Below are positions 16,429-24,273 of a stretch of DNA of 64,000 bases, piece after piece. The translations under genes and the position numbers were made by a program. Source of the DNA: Clostridiales bacterium. GTDB lineage: Bacteria; Bacillota; Clostridia; Saccharofermentanales; Saccharofermentanaceae. The DNA is taken from positions 1-64,000 of the forward strand of contig JAFZVE010000028.1 in the NCBI GenBank assembly GCA_017617995.1, in the 5' to 3' direction. Each line of letters begins with the position of its first letter. Position 1 is the stretch's first letter. The notes beneath the pieces are model-generated. The model did no database searches. It saw only the letters and a list, made by a program, of their open reading frames with translations, and had not been told where the DNA came from.

Positions 16429-17562
16429 ATGGAACCGATCAAGAGAAATATCTTATTAAACCCGGGCCCGTCGACCACGACGGATACCGTCAAGTATGCG
16501 CAGGTAGTGCCGGATATCTGCCCGCGTGAGAAGGAATTTGCAGGACTTATGAAGGGACTGCGTGAGGACCTCGTAAAGGTCGTGCACGGTGACCTTGAGA
16601 AGTATACTTCTGTCCTGTTCTGCGGATCCGGTACGATCAACATCGACGTATGCATCAACTCCCTTCTTCCGGAAGGAAAGAAGGTCCTGGTCATCGATAA
16701 CGGTGCCTATTCGGCCCGTGCCGTCGAGATCTGCCAGGGATACGGACTTCCTTACATCGACCTGAAGTTCCCGGTCGATGAACGTCCGGATCTGGCCGTC
16801 GTCGAAGAGACACTGAAGAACAATCCGGATATCGGACTTGTACATACCACGCATAACGAGACCGGTACGGGCATCTGCAATCCGATTCGTGAAATCGGTG
16901 CACTGGCTCATAAGTACGGTGCGACTTTCACGGTCGATACCACGAGCACTTACGCGATGGTTCCGATCGATATCGAGAAGGATAACATCGATTTCTGCAT
17001 GGCTTCTGCGCAAAAGGGCCTCATGGCCATGACAGGTCTTTCCTTCGTTGTCGGTAACCGCGCGATCCTCGAAGCTTCCGCAAACTATCCGAAGAGAAGT
17101 TACTACTGCAACCTTTTCCTGCAGTATGACTGCTTCGAGAAGACAGGGGAGATGCACTTTACTCCGCCGGTTCAGACGATCTATGCGACGATCCAGGCCC
17201 TGAAGGAATACTGGGCCGAGGGAGAAGAAGCGAAGTGGGCGCGCCACACACGTGTCTTCAATGCCATCAACAAGGGCCTCGAAGAACTTGGTTTCCGTCA
17301 GGTCGTCAAGCCCGAGTGGAGAACGGGACTTGTGTCCTCGGCGATCTATCCGGACGATCCGAACTGGAGCTTCGAGAAGGTGCATGATTATTGCTATGAT
17401 CGTGGTTTCACGATCTACCCCGGTAAGATCAGTACGACGAATACTTTCCGTCTTTGCGCACTCGGTGCCATCGACGAACCGGATATCGATGCCTTCTTTA
17501 AGGTGTTCCGTGAAGCACTGGAAACCACCGGCGTAGCCGTTCCGGTAATCTACAAGGATTGA
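16429..17562 (+). CDS. phnW: 2-aminoethylphosphonate-pyruvate transaminase
   Basis: A 377-residue class V PLP aminotransferase. It interconverts phosphonoacetaldehyde plus alanine and AEP plus pyruvate. The N-terminal LLNPGPSTTTDTVKYAQ is typical of PhnW/AEPT. The segment CMASAQKGLMAMTGLSF has the PLP-binding lysine, and VDTTSTYAM has the cofactor Asp. Beside PEP mutase and the decarboxylase it should run in the biosynthetic direction. The 10-base gap after the nucleotidyltransferase and GGAGGAAG ribosome site show tight operon packing. Confidence 0.9.
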   Translation: MEPIKRNILLNPGPSTTTDTVKYAQVVPDICPREKEFAGLMKGLREDLVKVVHGDLEKYTSVLFCGSGTINIDVCINSLLPEGKKVLVIDNGAYSARAVEICQGYGLPYIDLKFPVDERPDLAVVEETLKNNPDIGLVHTTHNETGTGICNPIREIGALAHKYGATFTVDTTSTYAMVPIDIEKDNIDFCMASAQKGLMAMTGLSFVVGNRAILEASANYPKRSYYCNLFLQYDCFEKTGEMHFTPPVQTIYATIQALKEYWAEGEEAKWARHTRVFNAINKGLEELGFRQVVKPEWRTGLVSSAIYPDDPNWSFEKVHDYCYDRGFTIYPGKISTTNTFRLCALGAIDEPDIDAFFKVFREALETTGVAVPVIYKD

Positions 17563-17578
17563 GAATAGGAGAAGAAAG

Positions 17579-18874
17579 ATGAAAACTGTTTACACTTGTT
17601 TCTGTACAGATGTGATCCATGAGGGTCACTTGAATATCTTAAATGAATGCCGCAAACTCGGCCGTGTGATCGTGGGATGCCTGTCTGATAAGGTCCTGAT
17701 CCGCTACAATAAGTTCCCGACGATCTCCCAGGAGGAGCGTATGCGCCTTTATAAGACGATTCCGGGCGTAGATCAGGTCGTGCTTCAGGAACAGATGCAG
17801 TACGATGATGTCATCTCCCTGATCCATCCGGATTATGTCGTGCACGGTGATAACTGGAAGGAAGGTCCGGAGAAGTCGATCCGTGATTATGTCGAGAAAC
17901 TTCTTTCCGAGTATGGCGGACAGCTCGTGGACGTACCTTATACTTATAACGATGATGTCAAGAAGATCGACATGCAGCTCCGCGAGAAGCTCGCGATGCC
18001 GGAATACCGCCGTAAGAGACTGCGCCAGCTCCTGGAGATGACACCGATAGTCAAGACTATGGAAGCGCACAGCGGACTTACAGGTCTCATCGTCGAGAAG
18101 ACCGTCGTCGAGAATAATGGTAAGCTTGATCAGTTCGACGCGATGTGGGTCAGCTCACTTTGTGACAGTACCGCGAAGGGCAAACCGGACATCGAGCTCG
18201 TCGATATGACCTCTCGTTTCAGAACCATTGAGGATATCACTGAGGTCACCACGAAGCCGATCATCTTCGACGGGGATACCGGCGGACTGACCGAGCACTT
18301 CGTCTATACGGTAAGATCGCTCGAGAGACTCGGTGTCTCGGCGGTCATCATCGAAGATAAGACCGGCCTTAAGAAGAACTCGCTCTTCGGTACCGAGGTC
18401 AAGCAGACACAGGCGACCATCGAGGAATTCTCCGAGAAGATCCGGGCCGGTAAGAAGGCGCAGCTTACGGATGACTTCATGATCATCGCCCGTATCGAGA
18501 GCCTCATCCTCGAAAGAGGCATGGAGGACGCCCTCGAGAGAGCTTTTGCCTTCGTAAAGGCCGGCGCAGACGGCATCATGATCCACAGCAGAAAGAAAGA
18601 TCCGGCTGAGATCTGTGAATTCTGCGACAAGTTCAGAGCCCAGGATCCGAAGACTCCGATCGTCGTTGTTCCGACCTCTTTCAACACCATCACGGAAGAA
18701 GAACTTGCCGAGCACGGTGTCAACATCGTTATCTATGCCAACCAGCTCACACGTTCCGCCTTCCCGGCGATGCAGCAGACCGCGATGGATATTCTCAAGA
18801 ACCATCGTGCCAAGGAAGTGGACGACCGGCTGATGTCCATCAAGGATATCATCACCCTGATCGACGAGATCTAA
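17579..18874 (+). CDS. aepX: phosphoenolpyruvate mutase with N-terminal cytidylyltransferase-like domain
   Basis: A 431-residue two-domain protein. Residues 1-135 are a small nucleotidyltransferase fold with the H14-E-G-H17 signature. From about 150 the ICL/PEP-mutase barrel follows, with FDGDTGG (metal site) and EDKTGLKKNS at 259-268, the EDKxxxxxNS signature that marks PEP mutase. It forms the carbon-phosphorus bond by converting PEP to phosphonopyruvate, the committed step of nearly all phosphonate synthesis. The fused N-domain is known in some PEP mutases, and its substrate here is unclear because a separate nucleotidyltransferase starts the operon. The ribosome site is AGGAGAAG. Confidence 0.93.
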   Translation: MKTVYTCFCTDVIHEGHLNILNECRKLGRVIVGCLSDKVLIRYNKFPTISQEERMRLYKTIPGVDQVVLQEQMQYDDVISLIHPDYVVHGDNWKEGPEKSIRDYVEKLLSEYGGQLVDVPYTYNDDVKKIDMQLREKLAMPEYRRKRLRQLLEMTPIVKTMEAHSGLTGLIVEKTVVENNGKLDQFDAMWVSSLCDSTAKGKPDIELVDMTSRFRTIEDITEVTTKPIIFDGDTGGLTEHFVYTVRSLERLGVSAVIIEDKTGLKKNSLFGTEVKQTQATIEEFSEKIRAGKKAQLTDDFMIIARIESLILERGMEDALERAFAFVKAGADGIMIHSRKKDPAEICEFCDKFRAQDPKTPIVVVPTSFNTITEEELAEHGVNIVIYANQLTRSAFPAMQQTAMDILKNHRAKEVDDRLMSIKDIITLIDEI

Positions 18875-18921
18875 GAAAACAGACGGCCCGTCCAGGAGGC
18901 GTGCCGGAAAAGGAGACGTAC

Positions 18922-20043
18922 ATGAAAGTAGAAAAACTTGTAGAGATTATCGGTTCCGATTTTTATTCCGGTGTACCGGATTCCCAGCTAAAAGCACTGT
19001 GCAATTATCTGATGCATACCTACGGTATCGATCCGCATCACCACGTGATCGCGGCCAATGAAGGTAACTGCACCGCTCTGGCGGCAGGCTACCATCTCGC
19101 GACCGGCAAGGTCCCGGTCGTATACATGCAGAACAGCGGTGAGGGCAACATCATCAACCCGGTGGCGAGCCTCCTGAACGATAAGGTATACGCGATCCCG
19201 ATGGTGTTCATCATCGGCTGGCGCGGTGAGCCCGGTGTCCACGATGAGCCGCAGCACATCTACCAGGGAGAAGTGACCGTGAAGCTTCTCGACGACATGG
19301 GGATTGCAAACTTCGCGATCGGTAAGGATACGACAGACGAAGAAGTGGCCGTAAAGATGGATGAGTTCCGTAAGATCCTCGCGGAAGGTAAGGATGTCGC
19401 CTTCGTGATCCGTAAGGGTGCGCTCTCCTTTGATGAAAAGGTTGTCTATAAGAATGATAACGTCATGGTCCGAGAAGAGATCATCAAGCACATCGTCGAG
19501 GTCAGTGAAGAGGATCCGATCATTTCCACCACGGGAAAAGCATCGCGTGAACTTTTCGAGACACGAGTGGCGAACGGCCAGAGCCATAAGTACGACTTCC
19601 TGACCGTCGGATCAATGGGCCACAGTTCTTCGATCGCACTCGGTGTGGCAATCAATAAGCCCGAGCAGAAGATCTGGTGCGTGGATGGCGATGGCGCGGT
19701 CCTGATGCATATGGGTTCGATGGCGCTTCTCGGTGCGAACCAGCCGAAGAATCTGGTGCATATCGTGATTAATAACGGCGCGCATGAGACCGTAGGCGGC
19801 ATGCCGACCGTCATGGGTGATATCGATCTCGTCGGTGTAGCGAAGGCCTGCGGTTATCCGTATGCGGTACGTGTCAATGACTTCGAGGAACTCGATCGCG
19901 AGCTCTCTCTGGCGAAGGGATTAAATGAACTCTGCCTCATCGAGGTCATGTGCTCCATCGGTGCCAGAGACGATCTCGGACGCCCGACCACCACAGCGCT
20001 TGAGAACAAGCAGAATTTCATGGAGTATCTCGCGACACTGTAA
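18922..20043 (+). CDS. aepY: phosphonopyruvate decarboxylase
   Basis: A 373-residue thiamine-diphosphate enzyme that removes CO2 from phosphonopyruvate to give phosphonoacetaldehyde and so drives the unfavourable PEP mutase step. It has the catalytic Glu region VIAANEGNCTALAAGYHLAT, the substrate loop GWRGEPGVHDEPQH typical of Ppd/Fom2-type decarboxylases, and the TDP motif GDG at 256-258 ending in INNGAHE. I prefer the ATG at 18922, six bases after AAAGGAG; an in-frame GTG at 18901 has only one base of spacing. Last gene of the operon. Confidence 0.93.
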   Translation: MKVEKLVEIIGSDFYSGVPDSQLKALCNYLMHTYGIDPHHHVIAANEGNCTALAAGYHLATGKVPVVYMQNSGEGNIINPVASLLNDKVYAIPMVFIIGWRGEPGVHDEPQHIYQGEVTVKLLDDMGIANFAIGKDTTDEEVAVKMDEFRKILAEGKDVAFVIRKGALSFDEKVVYKNDNVMVREEIIKHIVEVSEEDPIISTTGKASRELFETRVANGQSHKYDFLTVGSMGHSSSIALGVAINKPEQKIWCVDGDGAVLMHMGSMALLGANQPKNLVHIVINNGAHETVGGMPTVMGDIDLVGVAKACGYPYAVRVNDFEELDRELSLAKGLNELCLIEVMCSIGARDDLGRPTTTALENKQNFMEYLATL

Positions 20044-20097
20044 TTGAGAATACTTCATCCCATCTTCGGGACTATTGTGTGTGAAGAAGAATAGTAA

Positions 20098-20140
20098 CCC
20101 CGGCAGCCGGTTGAAAAGATGCGGCGCCGGGGCTTCTTTG
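20098..20140. terminator. shared terminator of the two convergent phosphonate/transferase operons
   Basis: CCCCGGC (20098-20104) pairs with GCCGGGG (20126-20132) and is followed by a T-rich tail. It lies between the decarboxylase stop and the stop of the facing YidC-like gene, so it can serve both. Confidence 0.75.
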
Positions 20141-20148
20141 TTGTCGTT

Positions 20149-22932
20149 TTACGGTATGTCTTCTTCCGATTCTTCCTTCCAGTTGTTCGGATCCAGAACA
20201 TATTGATTCGAAAGAGAATACCAGTACAGTTCCTTGAAAGTTGTCTCGGTGTTTCCGGAGAGAGCCCATCTATCGGTGTACATGATGTACAACTTGTCCG
20301 CTTCCTTTGCTTCAGGCTGGAAAACCGGTCTTAATGTGAACGGATTGACAGGGTCTTCTATAAGCCCAGACATGGCCAGATACGGAGTATCTGCGTTTGT
20401 CATAAATGTATCATCGTAAGTCCAAGGACCTTCGGAACCGAAATCCTTATAGAGCAGGACAGGATTATAGGCCATGGCGTCCTTTGAGTTGTAGACAGTA
20501 GCATCATTATATCCGTCAAACAAGAGTAATTCCTCGAATTGCCCTGTCGGCCAGCCATGGTCAGAGACAATGATGATACGTGTATTGTCATAGACTCCGA
20601 TCTCGCGAAGGTAATCCATCCATTTTCCGAGCTGGATCCATGCAGCCATATTACTCTGGTAGTGGATGAGCTGATAGTTCTCGTCCATGAGGATCGTCTT
20701 TCCTTCATAGGTAAACCGGTCCTGATGAGTCTGGTCATATTCTGTGTTATCGAATTCGTAGGCCGGCTCGTATTCCGGTTCTTTAAGCGGCATGATGTTG
20801 TGCGCGGTACTGTTCTGGATCAGAATAAAGGAATTATCTACAGAGTCCTCAGAGGTGGTGAGGGAGGGCAATGCGGTAAGGACATCATAGCAGCGGCGGA
20901 AATAATTCATATGCGCAGAAGAAACAATGAAGTGGCCGGGGTTGTCACTTAGATTGCTCATGGTCATCACGGTGAAGACGGGTTCAAAGTAGGTACCGTC
21001 GGTATAGATCGCATCCTGGAGGAAAAGGGGAGATGTCTTCATGAGACTATAGCAGAAGAAGTTTCTTTTCCACGTAGAGACAAGTTCCTGATCCGCATCT
21101 TCCGAATCGTTAAACATACTCATCTTGGTGTTATATGCCTGGATGCCTGGATACGGATCATAGATGGACAGATCGGAGATCTCGCTATATCCGGCATAGG
21201 GAGGATCGATTACTGTGACATCGTATCCGTTTTCGCTGAAGAGGACCGGCATGGTTAGAAGAGCCTGATTGTGCTTGGCTTCGAGTGCAATATCATCTTG
21301 ACGGTTGATTTCAAGCGGTGTGTAGTCATACCCGCCGAAAAGCGCCGGAGCGGCGACGACCGTACGCATACCAAAAGAAAGAGTATTGGGATACCAGGTG
21401 AATCCGGAAAACTGTTCCGCTAATTCCGGTTTCTCCTGGAACATATAGGGTATGTAGGAAGAAATACCGCGGTCGAGCATGAACACGATCACATTCTTGC
21501 CGGTCTTACTCAGCGTAATTGTCGGGGGGGACGAAGGGGTGTTCGCGATCGTGCTCCGGATCCCGGGCATGGCGTTATTGATCTTATAGATGTTGTATCC
21601 GGATAGAATGATCACAGAGGCGATCAGTGTCGCGGCGATAAACTTGACGGTTTTTCGGAATTTGACCACAAGAAAGACGGTCGGGACAATCACCAGCAGG
21701 ATGAGGATCAGGTTTTTGACCTTATTGGACATGGAGCTGGAAAGACCGGTATCAAACTTAAGTTCAGAGGAGAGAAGACTGCTGTTTCTCCCGAAAATGA
21801 GGTAATTCAGGGTTCCGCAAGTCACGCAGATCCAGATGACGAAGTTCGAGATCCGCTGCATCTTCTGAGAGGCCAGAGAATAAAAGAGAGTCCCCCAGAG
21901 GAGCAGCGCTCCGATCGCCGTAAGAAGCGAGAAGATGATGTATCTGACAGGAGAATGCACAGAAGAAAAGAGAACAAATTCGGAAGGGGAAGAACAGATG
22001 ACTGCTGAGGGGATCAACATGCCGAGAAGAATACTCAGATACAGAGCACCGAGTACAAAGAGACTCTTGTCTGCCGTTTTCTCATCAGTGGAAGTCTTCT
22101 TCTTTTCCTCCTGCATGCCGCGAAGAAGAGGGATCTGGAACAGTAAGCCGGATACGATAATCACGATCTTTGAAGTGAGGCCTACATGGATGAAAAGAGA
22201 GCAGAGGATAATGACACCGCCCAGGATGGAGAAAGCGAAGGAAGTAGCTTTCTTCGGGTCTTTTCTGGTTTTCACGATATTCTTGAAAAGCGAGAACAGA
22301 TTATTCAGTGTCCAGTACATGACCAGTCCGGAAGGAGAGGAGTAAAGAAGCACAAGGAATATAAGCGCCAGGGCATGCATGCGGATCCGGTCCTTGAGCG
22401 ACAGACCCTTGGCGTAGATCTCGCTCGAGAGAATGTTGACCAGTGTCATGAGAATGGGAAGGATATTGATATGGTAACTGCCGACGGACAGTAATGCATC
22501 CGGACGGCCGAGATTTTGCAGAATGCCGAAACTTGTGCGCTGAAGTTCTGCCAAATTGGACAGAAAACTGTATGCGGCGATGAAGAAGGGTATCTGTAGA
22601 AGAAGTGCGATGGAACTGCGAAGAGAATAGATGGGTTTATAGTGATTGATGCGATAGTAGTTCTGGAGAATCATGAATCGCTTATCGCCGTGAAAAGTCT
22701 TCTTGATATGATCGATATACGGCTGCATCTTTTTCTGACGCTCGCGCTCCTCAGCTTGGATCGCATCTGCGCGATTATAAAACGGTAGGAGCAGCAGGCT
22801 GACAACGAGACTCAGTGGGAAGATGGCGGCACCGCAGTTCCCCAGGATATAGCACGAGAAATAGTATACTGCCTGAAACAACAGCGTGATCGGAGAAATG
22901 ATCAGTTGGTATAGAATACTAGCAATAGACAA
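20149..22932 (-). CDS. YidC/Oxa1-like membrane core fused to a sulfatase/LtaS-like transferase domain (copy 2)
   Basis: A 927-residue protein. Residues 1-220 match the YidC/Oxa1 insertase core: FPLSLVVSLLLLPFYNRADA, a cytoplasmic charged hairpin at 60-100, RSSIALLLQIPFFIAAYSFL, and SSPSGLVMYWTLNNLFSLFK. Residues 230-450 add about seven membrane helices. From about 475 an extracellular alkaline-phosphatase-superfamily domain follows, with NVIVFMLDRG (metal ligand D487), a likely Thr nucleophile T524 in FGMRTVVAAPALFGG, and IIIVSDHG (D791, H792). This domain type moves phosphoglycerol or phosphoethanolamine in LtaS and OpgB. The TTG start is nine bases after AGGAG. Last gene of its operon. The fusion is very unusual. 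Confidence 0.82.
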   Translation of the reverse strand: MSIASILYQLIISPITLLFQAVYYFSCYILGNCGAAIFPLSLVVSLLLLPFYNRADAIQAEERERQKKMQPYIDHIKKTFHGDKRFMILQNYYRINHYKPIYSLRSSIALLLQIPFFIAAYSFLSNLAELQRTSFGILQNLGRPDALLSVGSYHINILPILMTLVNILSSEIYAKGLSLKDRIRMHALALIFLVLLYSSPSGLVMYWTLNNLFSLFKNIVKTRKDPKKATSFAFSILGGVIILCSLFIHVGLTSKIVIIVSGLLFQIPLLRGMQEEKKKTSTDEKTADKSLFVLGALYLSILLGMLIPSAVICSSPSEFVLFSSVHSPVRYIIFSLLTAIGALLLWGTLFYSLASQKMQRISNFVIWICVTCGTLNYLIFGRNSSLLSSELKFDTGLSSSMSNKVKNLILILLVIVPTVFLVVKFRKTVKFIAATLIASVIILSGYNIYKINNAMPGIRSTIANTPSSPPTITLSKTGKNVIVFMLDRGISSYIPYMFQEKPELAEQFSGFTWYPNTLSFGMRTVVAAPALFGGYDYTPLEINRQDDIALEAKHNQALLTMPVLFSENGYDVTVIDPPYAGYSEISDLSIYDPYPGIQAYNTKMSMFNDSEDADQELVSTWKRNFFCYSLMKTSPLFLQDAIYTDGTYFEPVFTVMTMSNLSDNPGHFIVSSAHMNYFRRCYDVLTALPSLTTSEDSVDNSFILIQNSTAHNIMPLKEPEYEPAYEFDNTEYDQTHQDRFTYEGKTILMDENYQLIHYQSNMAAWIQLGKWMDYLREIGVYDNTRIIIVSDHGWPTGQFEELLLFDGYNDATVYNSKDAMAYNPVLLYKDFGSEGPWTYDDTFMTNADTPYLAMSGLIEDPVNPFTLRPVFQPEAKEADKLYIMYTDRWALSGNTETTFKELYWYSLSNQYVLDPNNWKEESEEDIP

Positions 22933-22956
22933 TTTCCCAAGCTCCTTTCATCTATC

Positions 22957-24273
22957 TTAATCGTTGCTTTTCTTCCCGGATTCGGTAGAATCGGAAGACG
23001 TGCAGTTTAATTCTTCGTATTTGTTAATTAGATAGTCGGCCATGTGGCGGGCGCCCTCACCCTGGAAGGCCCAGGCTTCGTTCCGGACTTCCTGACGGCT
23101 CTTTCTGAAGGAATCGTCGTCGAGGCAATCATCGATCATCTTTTTCAGATCAGAACGGTTCTCGGTGGTAAGCTTCGCGCCGAGTCTTGGAACGACACTT
23201 AAGCCCCACGGCAATCTCTTCAGCCACCATGCGTCGTACGGGGAGGTGTCGAACTCCGTCTCCGCGCAGATGACGGGCTTGTCAAAGACGAGCGAGAAGT
23301 CGAAGATAACGCCGGAGAAGTCGGAGATCAGGATGTCCGAACGGTTAAGAGCATCGAAGTTGTCGGGATCCCGGTTCCACTCGAGCTGTTCGCTGTCCGG
23401 GAACTGCTGCATCAGCTTGTCCATCAGTTCTTTTTCCGATGTGAAGGACTGCGGATGCGGTCTGACGATGATGTGGTACCCGGTGGCGAGAAGGTCGGAG
23501 ATGAACTGTGCGCCGAAGCGGCTCAGGATACCGGAGGCGCCCCACGAAGGTGCAAGAAGAACAGTGCGCGCCGTGCCTTTCTTGGCGCTTCTTTCTGTGA
23601 TTGTCTTCTCAGAAGAAGCCGCAGCAGCTCTCTCTTTGAATTTTCTCATCTTCTCATCCATGAAAGGACTGCCCACCAGGACGAGTTCTTTGGCCTTGGT
23701 GTGGCGGACTTCTTCGAGGTCACGCGTGTCGTCGATCTGGAACTGGCCGGAGCAGAGGACGGCGTCGTAGAAGTCGATGCCGAACATCCTGTAGGTCGTC
23801 ATCTCGGCCGGGGAGTGGGGGATATGCACGTAGTACTTGACGTCTGAGGAACGTTTCCACTGGTATACGTCAACACCCGGTGTCGTGGACAGGAGGATCG
23901 TGGCCTTAAGGAAGTTAAGCTTAGCGAAGGCCTTGTTACCGGGGCCGATGCACTCGGTCCTGACATGCTTCATCTCGGTCTGAGAAAGTCCCGGATCGTC
24001 TTCGGAAGCGGTCATGTAGACGCAGTCAAATCCGCGGGAATCGAGCTCCTTCAGGATCGGCTCGAAGACGGACCAGTAGCGCTTGTCGTCGGAGAAGATC
24101 GCAAGCGGGATCGCCTTGTCGGAGGTGTCTTTCTGTTTTCCTCCACTGAAGAGGAAGCGGAGCTTGACCCACAATCCCTTGAAGGCGAAGCGTGCGACGC
24201 CGAGAAGGCCGATCAGGATCGCAAATAACATGGAACCCGTGCCCGGGTCGATATAAAGCCTCATGTGTGTCAT
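22957..24273 (-). CDS. CDP-glycerol:glycerophosphotransferase-like (TagF/TagB-type) protein
   Basis: A 438-residue protein. An N-terminal membrane-associated segment (YIDPGTGSMLFAILIGLLG) precedes a GT-B-like domain of the CDP-glycerol glycerophosphotransferase family. It has HIPHSPAEMTTYRMFG, a first nucleotide loop APSWGASG, the family motif IIVRPHPQ, and ILISDFSGVIFDFSLV. Family members move glycerol-phosphate or ribitol-phosphate from CDP-alcohols onto teichoic-acid linkers on the cytoplasmic face. Here CMP-AEP is a candidate donor by context, which is inference. It starts inside the stop of the upstream YidC-like gene (ATGA overlap) after GGAGGAGGGCG, implying translational coupling. Confidence 0.82.
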   Translation of the reverse strand: MTHMRLYIDPGTGSMLFAILIGLLGVARFAFKGLWVKLRFLFSGGKQKDTSDKAIPLAIFSDDKRYWSVFEPILKELDSRGFDCVYMTASEDDPGLSQTEMKHVRTECIGPGNKAFAKLNFLKATILLSTTPGVDVYQWKRSSDVKYYVHIPHSPAEMTTYRMFGIDFYDAVLCSGQFQIDDTRDLEEVRHTKAKELVLVGSPFMDEKMRKFKERAAAASSEKTITERSAKKGTARTVLLAPSWGASGILSRFGAQFISDLLATGYHIIVRPHPQSFTSEKELMDKLMQQFPDSEQLEWNRDPDNFDALNRSDILISDFSGVIFDFSLVFDKPVICAETEFDTSPYDAWWLKRLPWGLSVVPRLGAKLTTENRSDLKKMIDDCLDDDSFRKSRQEVRNEAWAFQGEGARHMADYLINKYEELNCTSSDSTESGKKSND

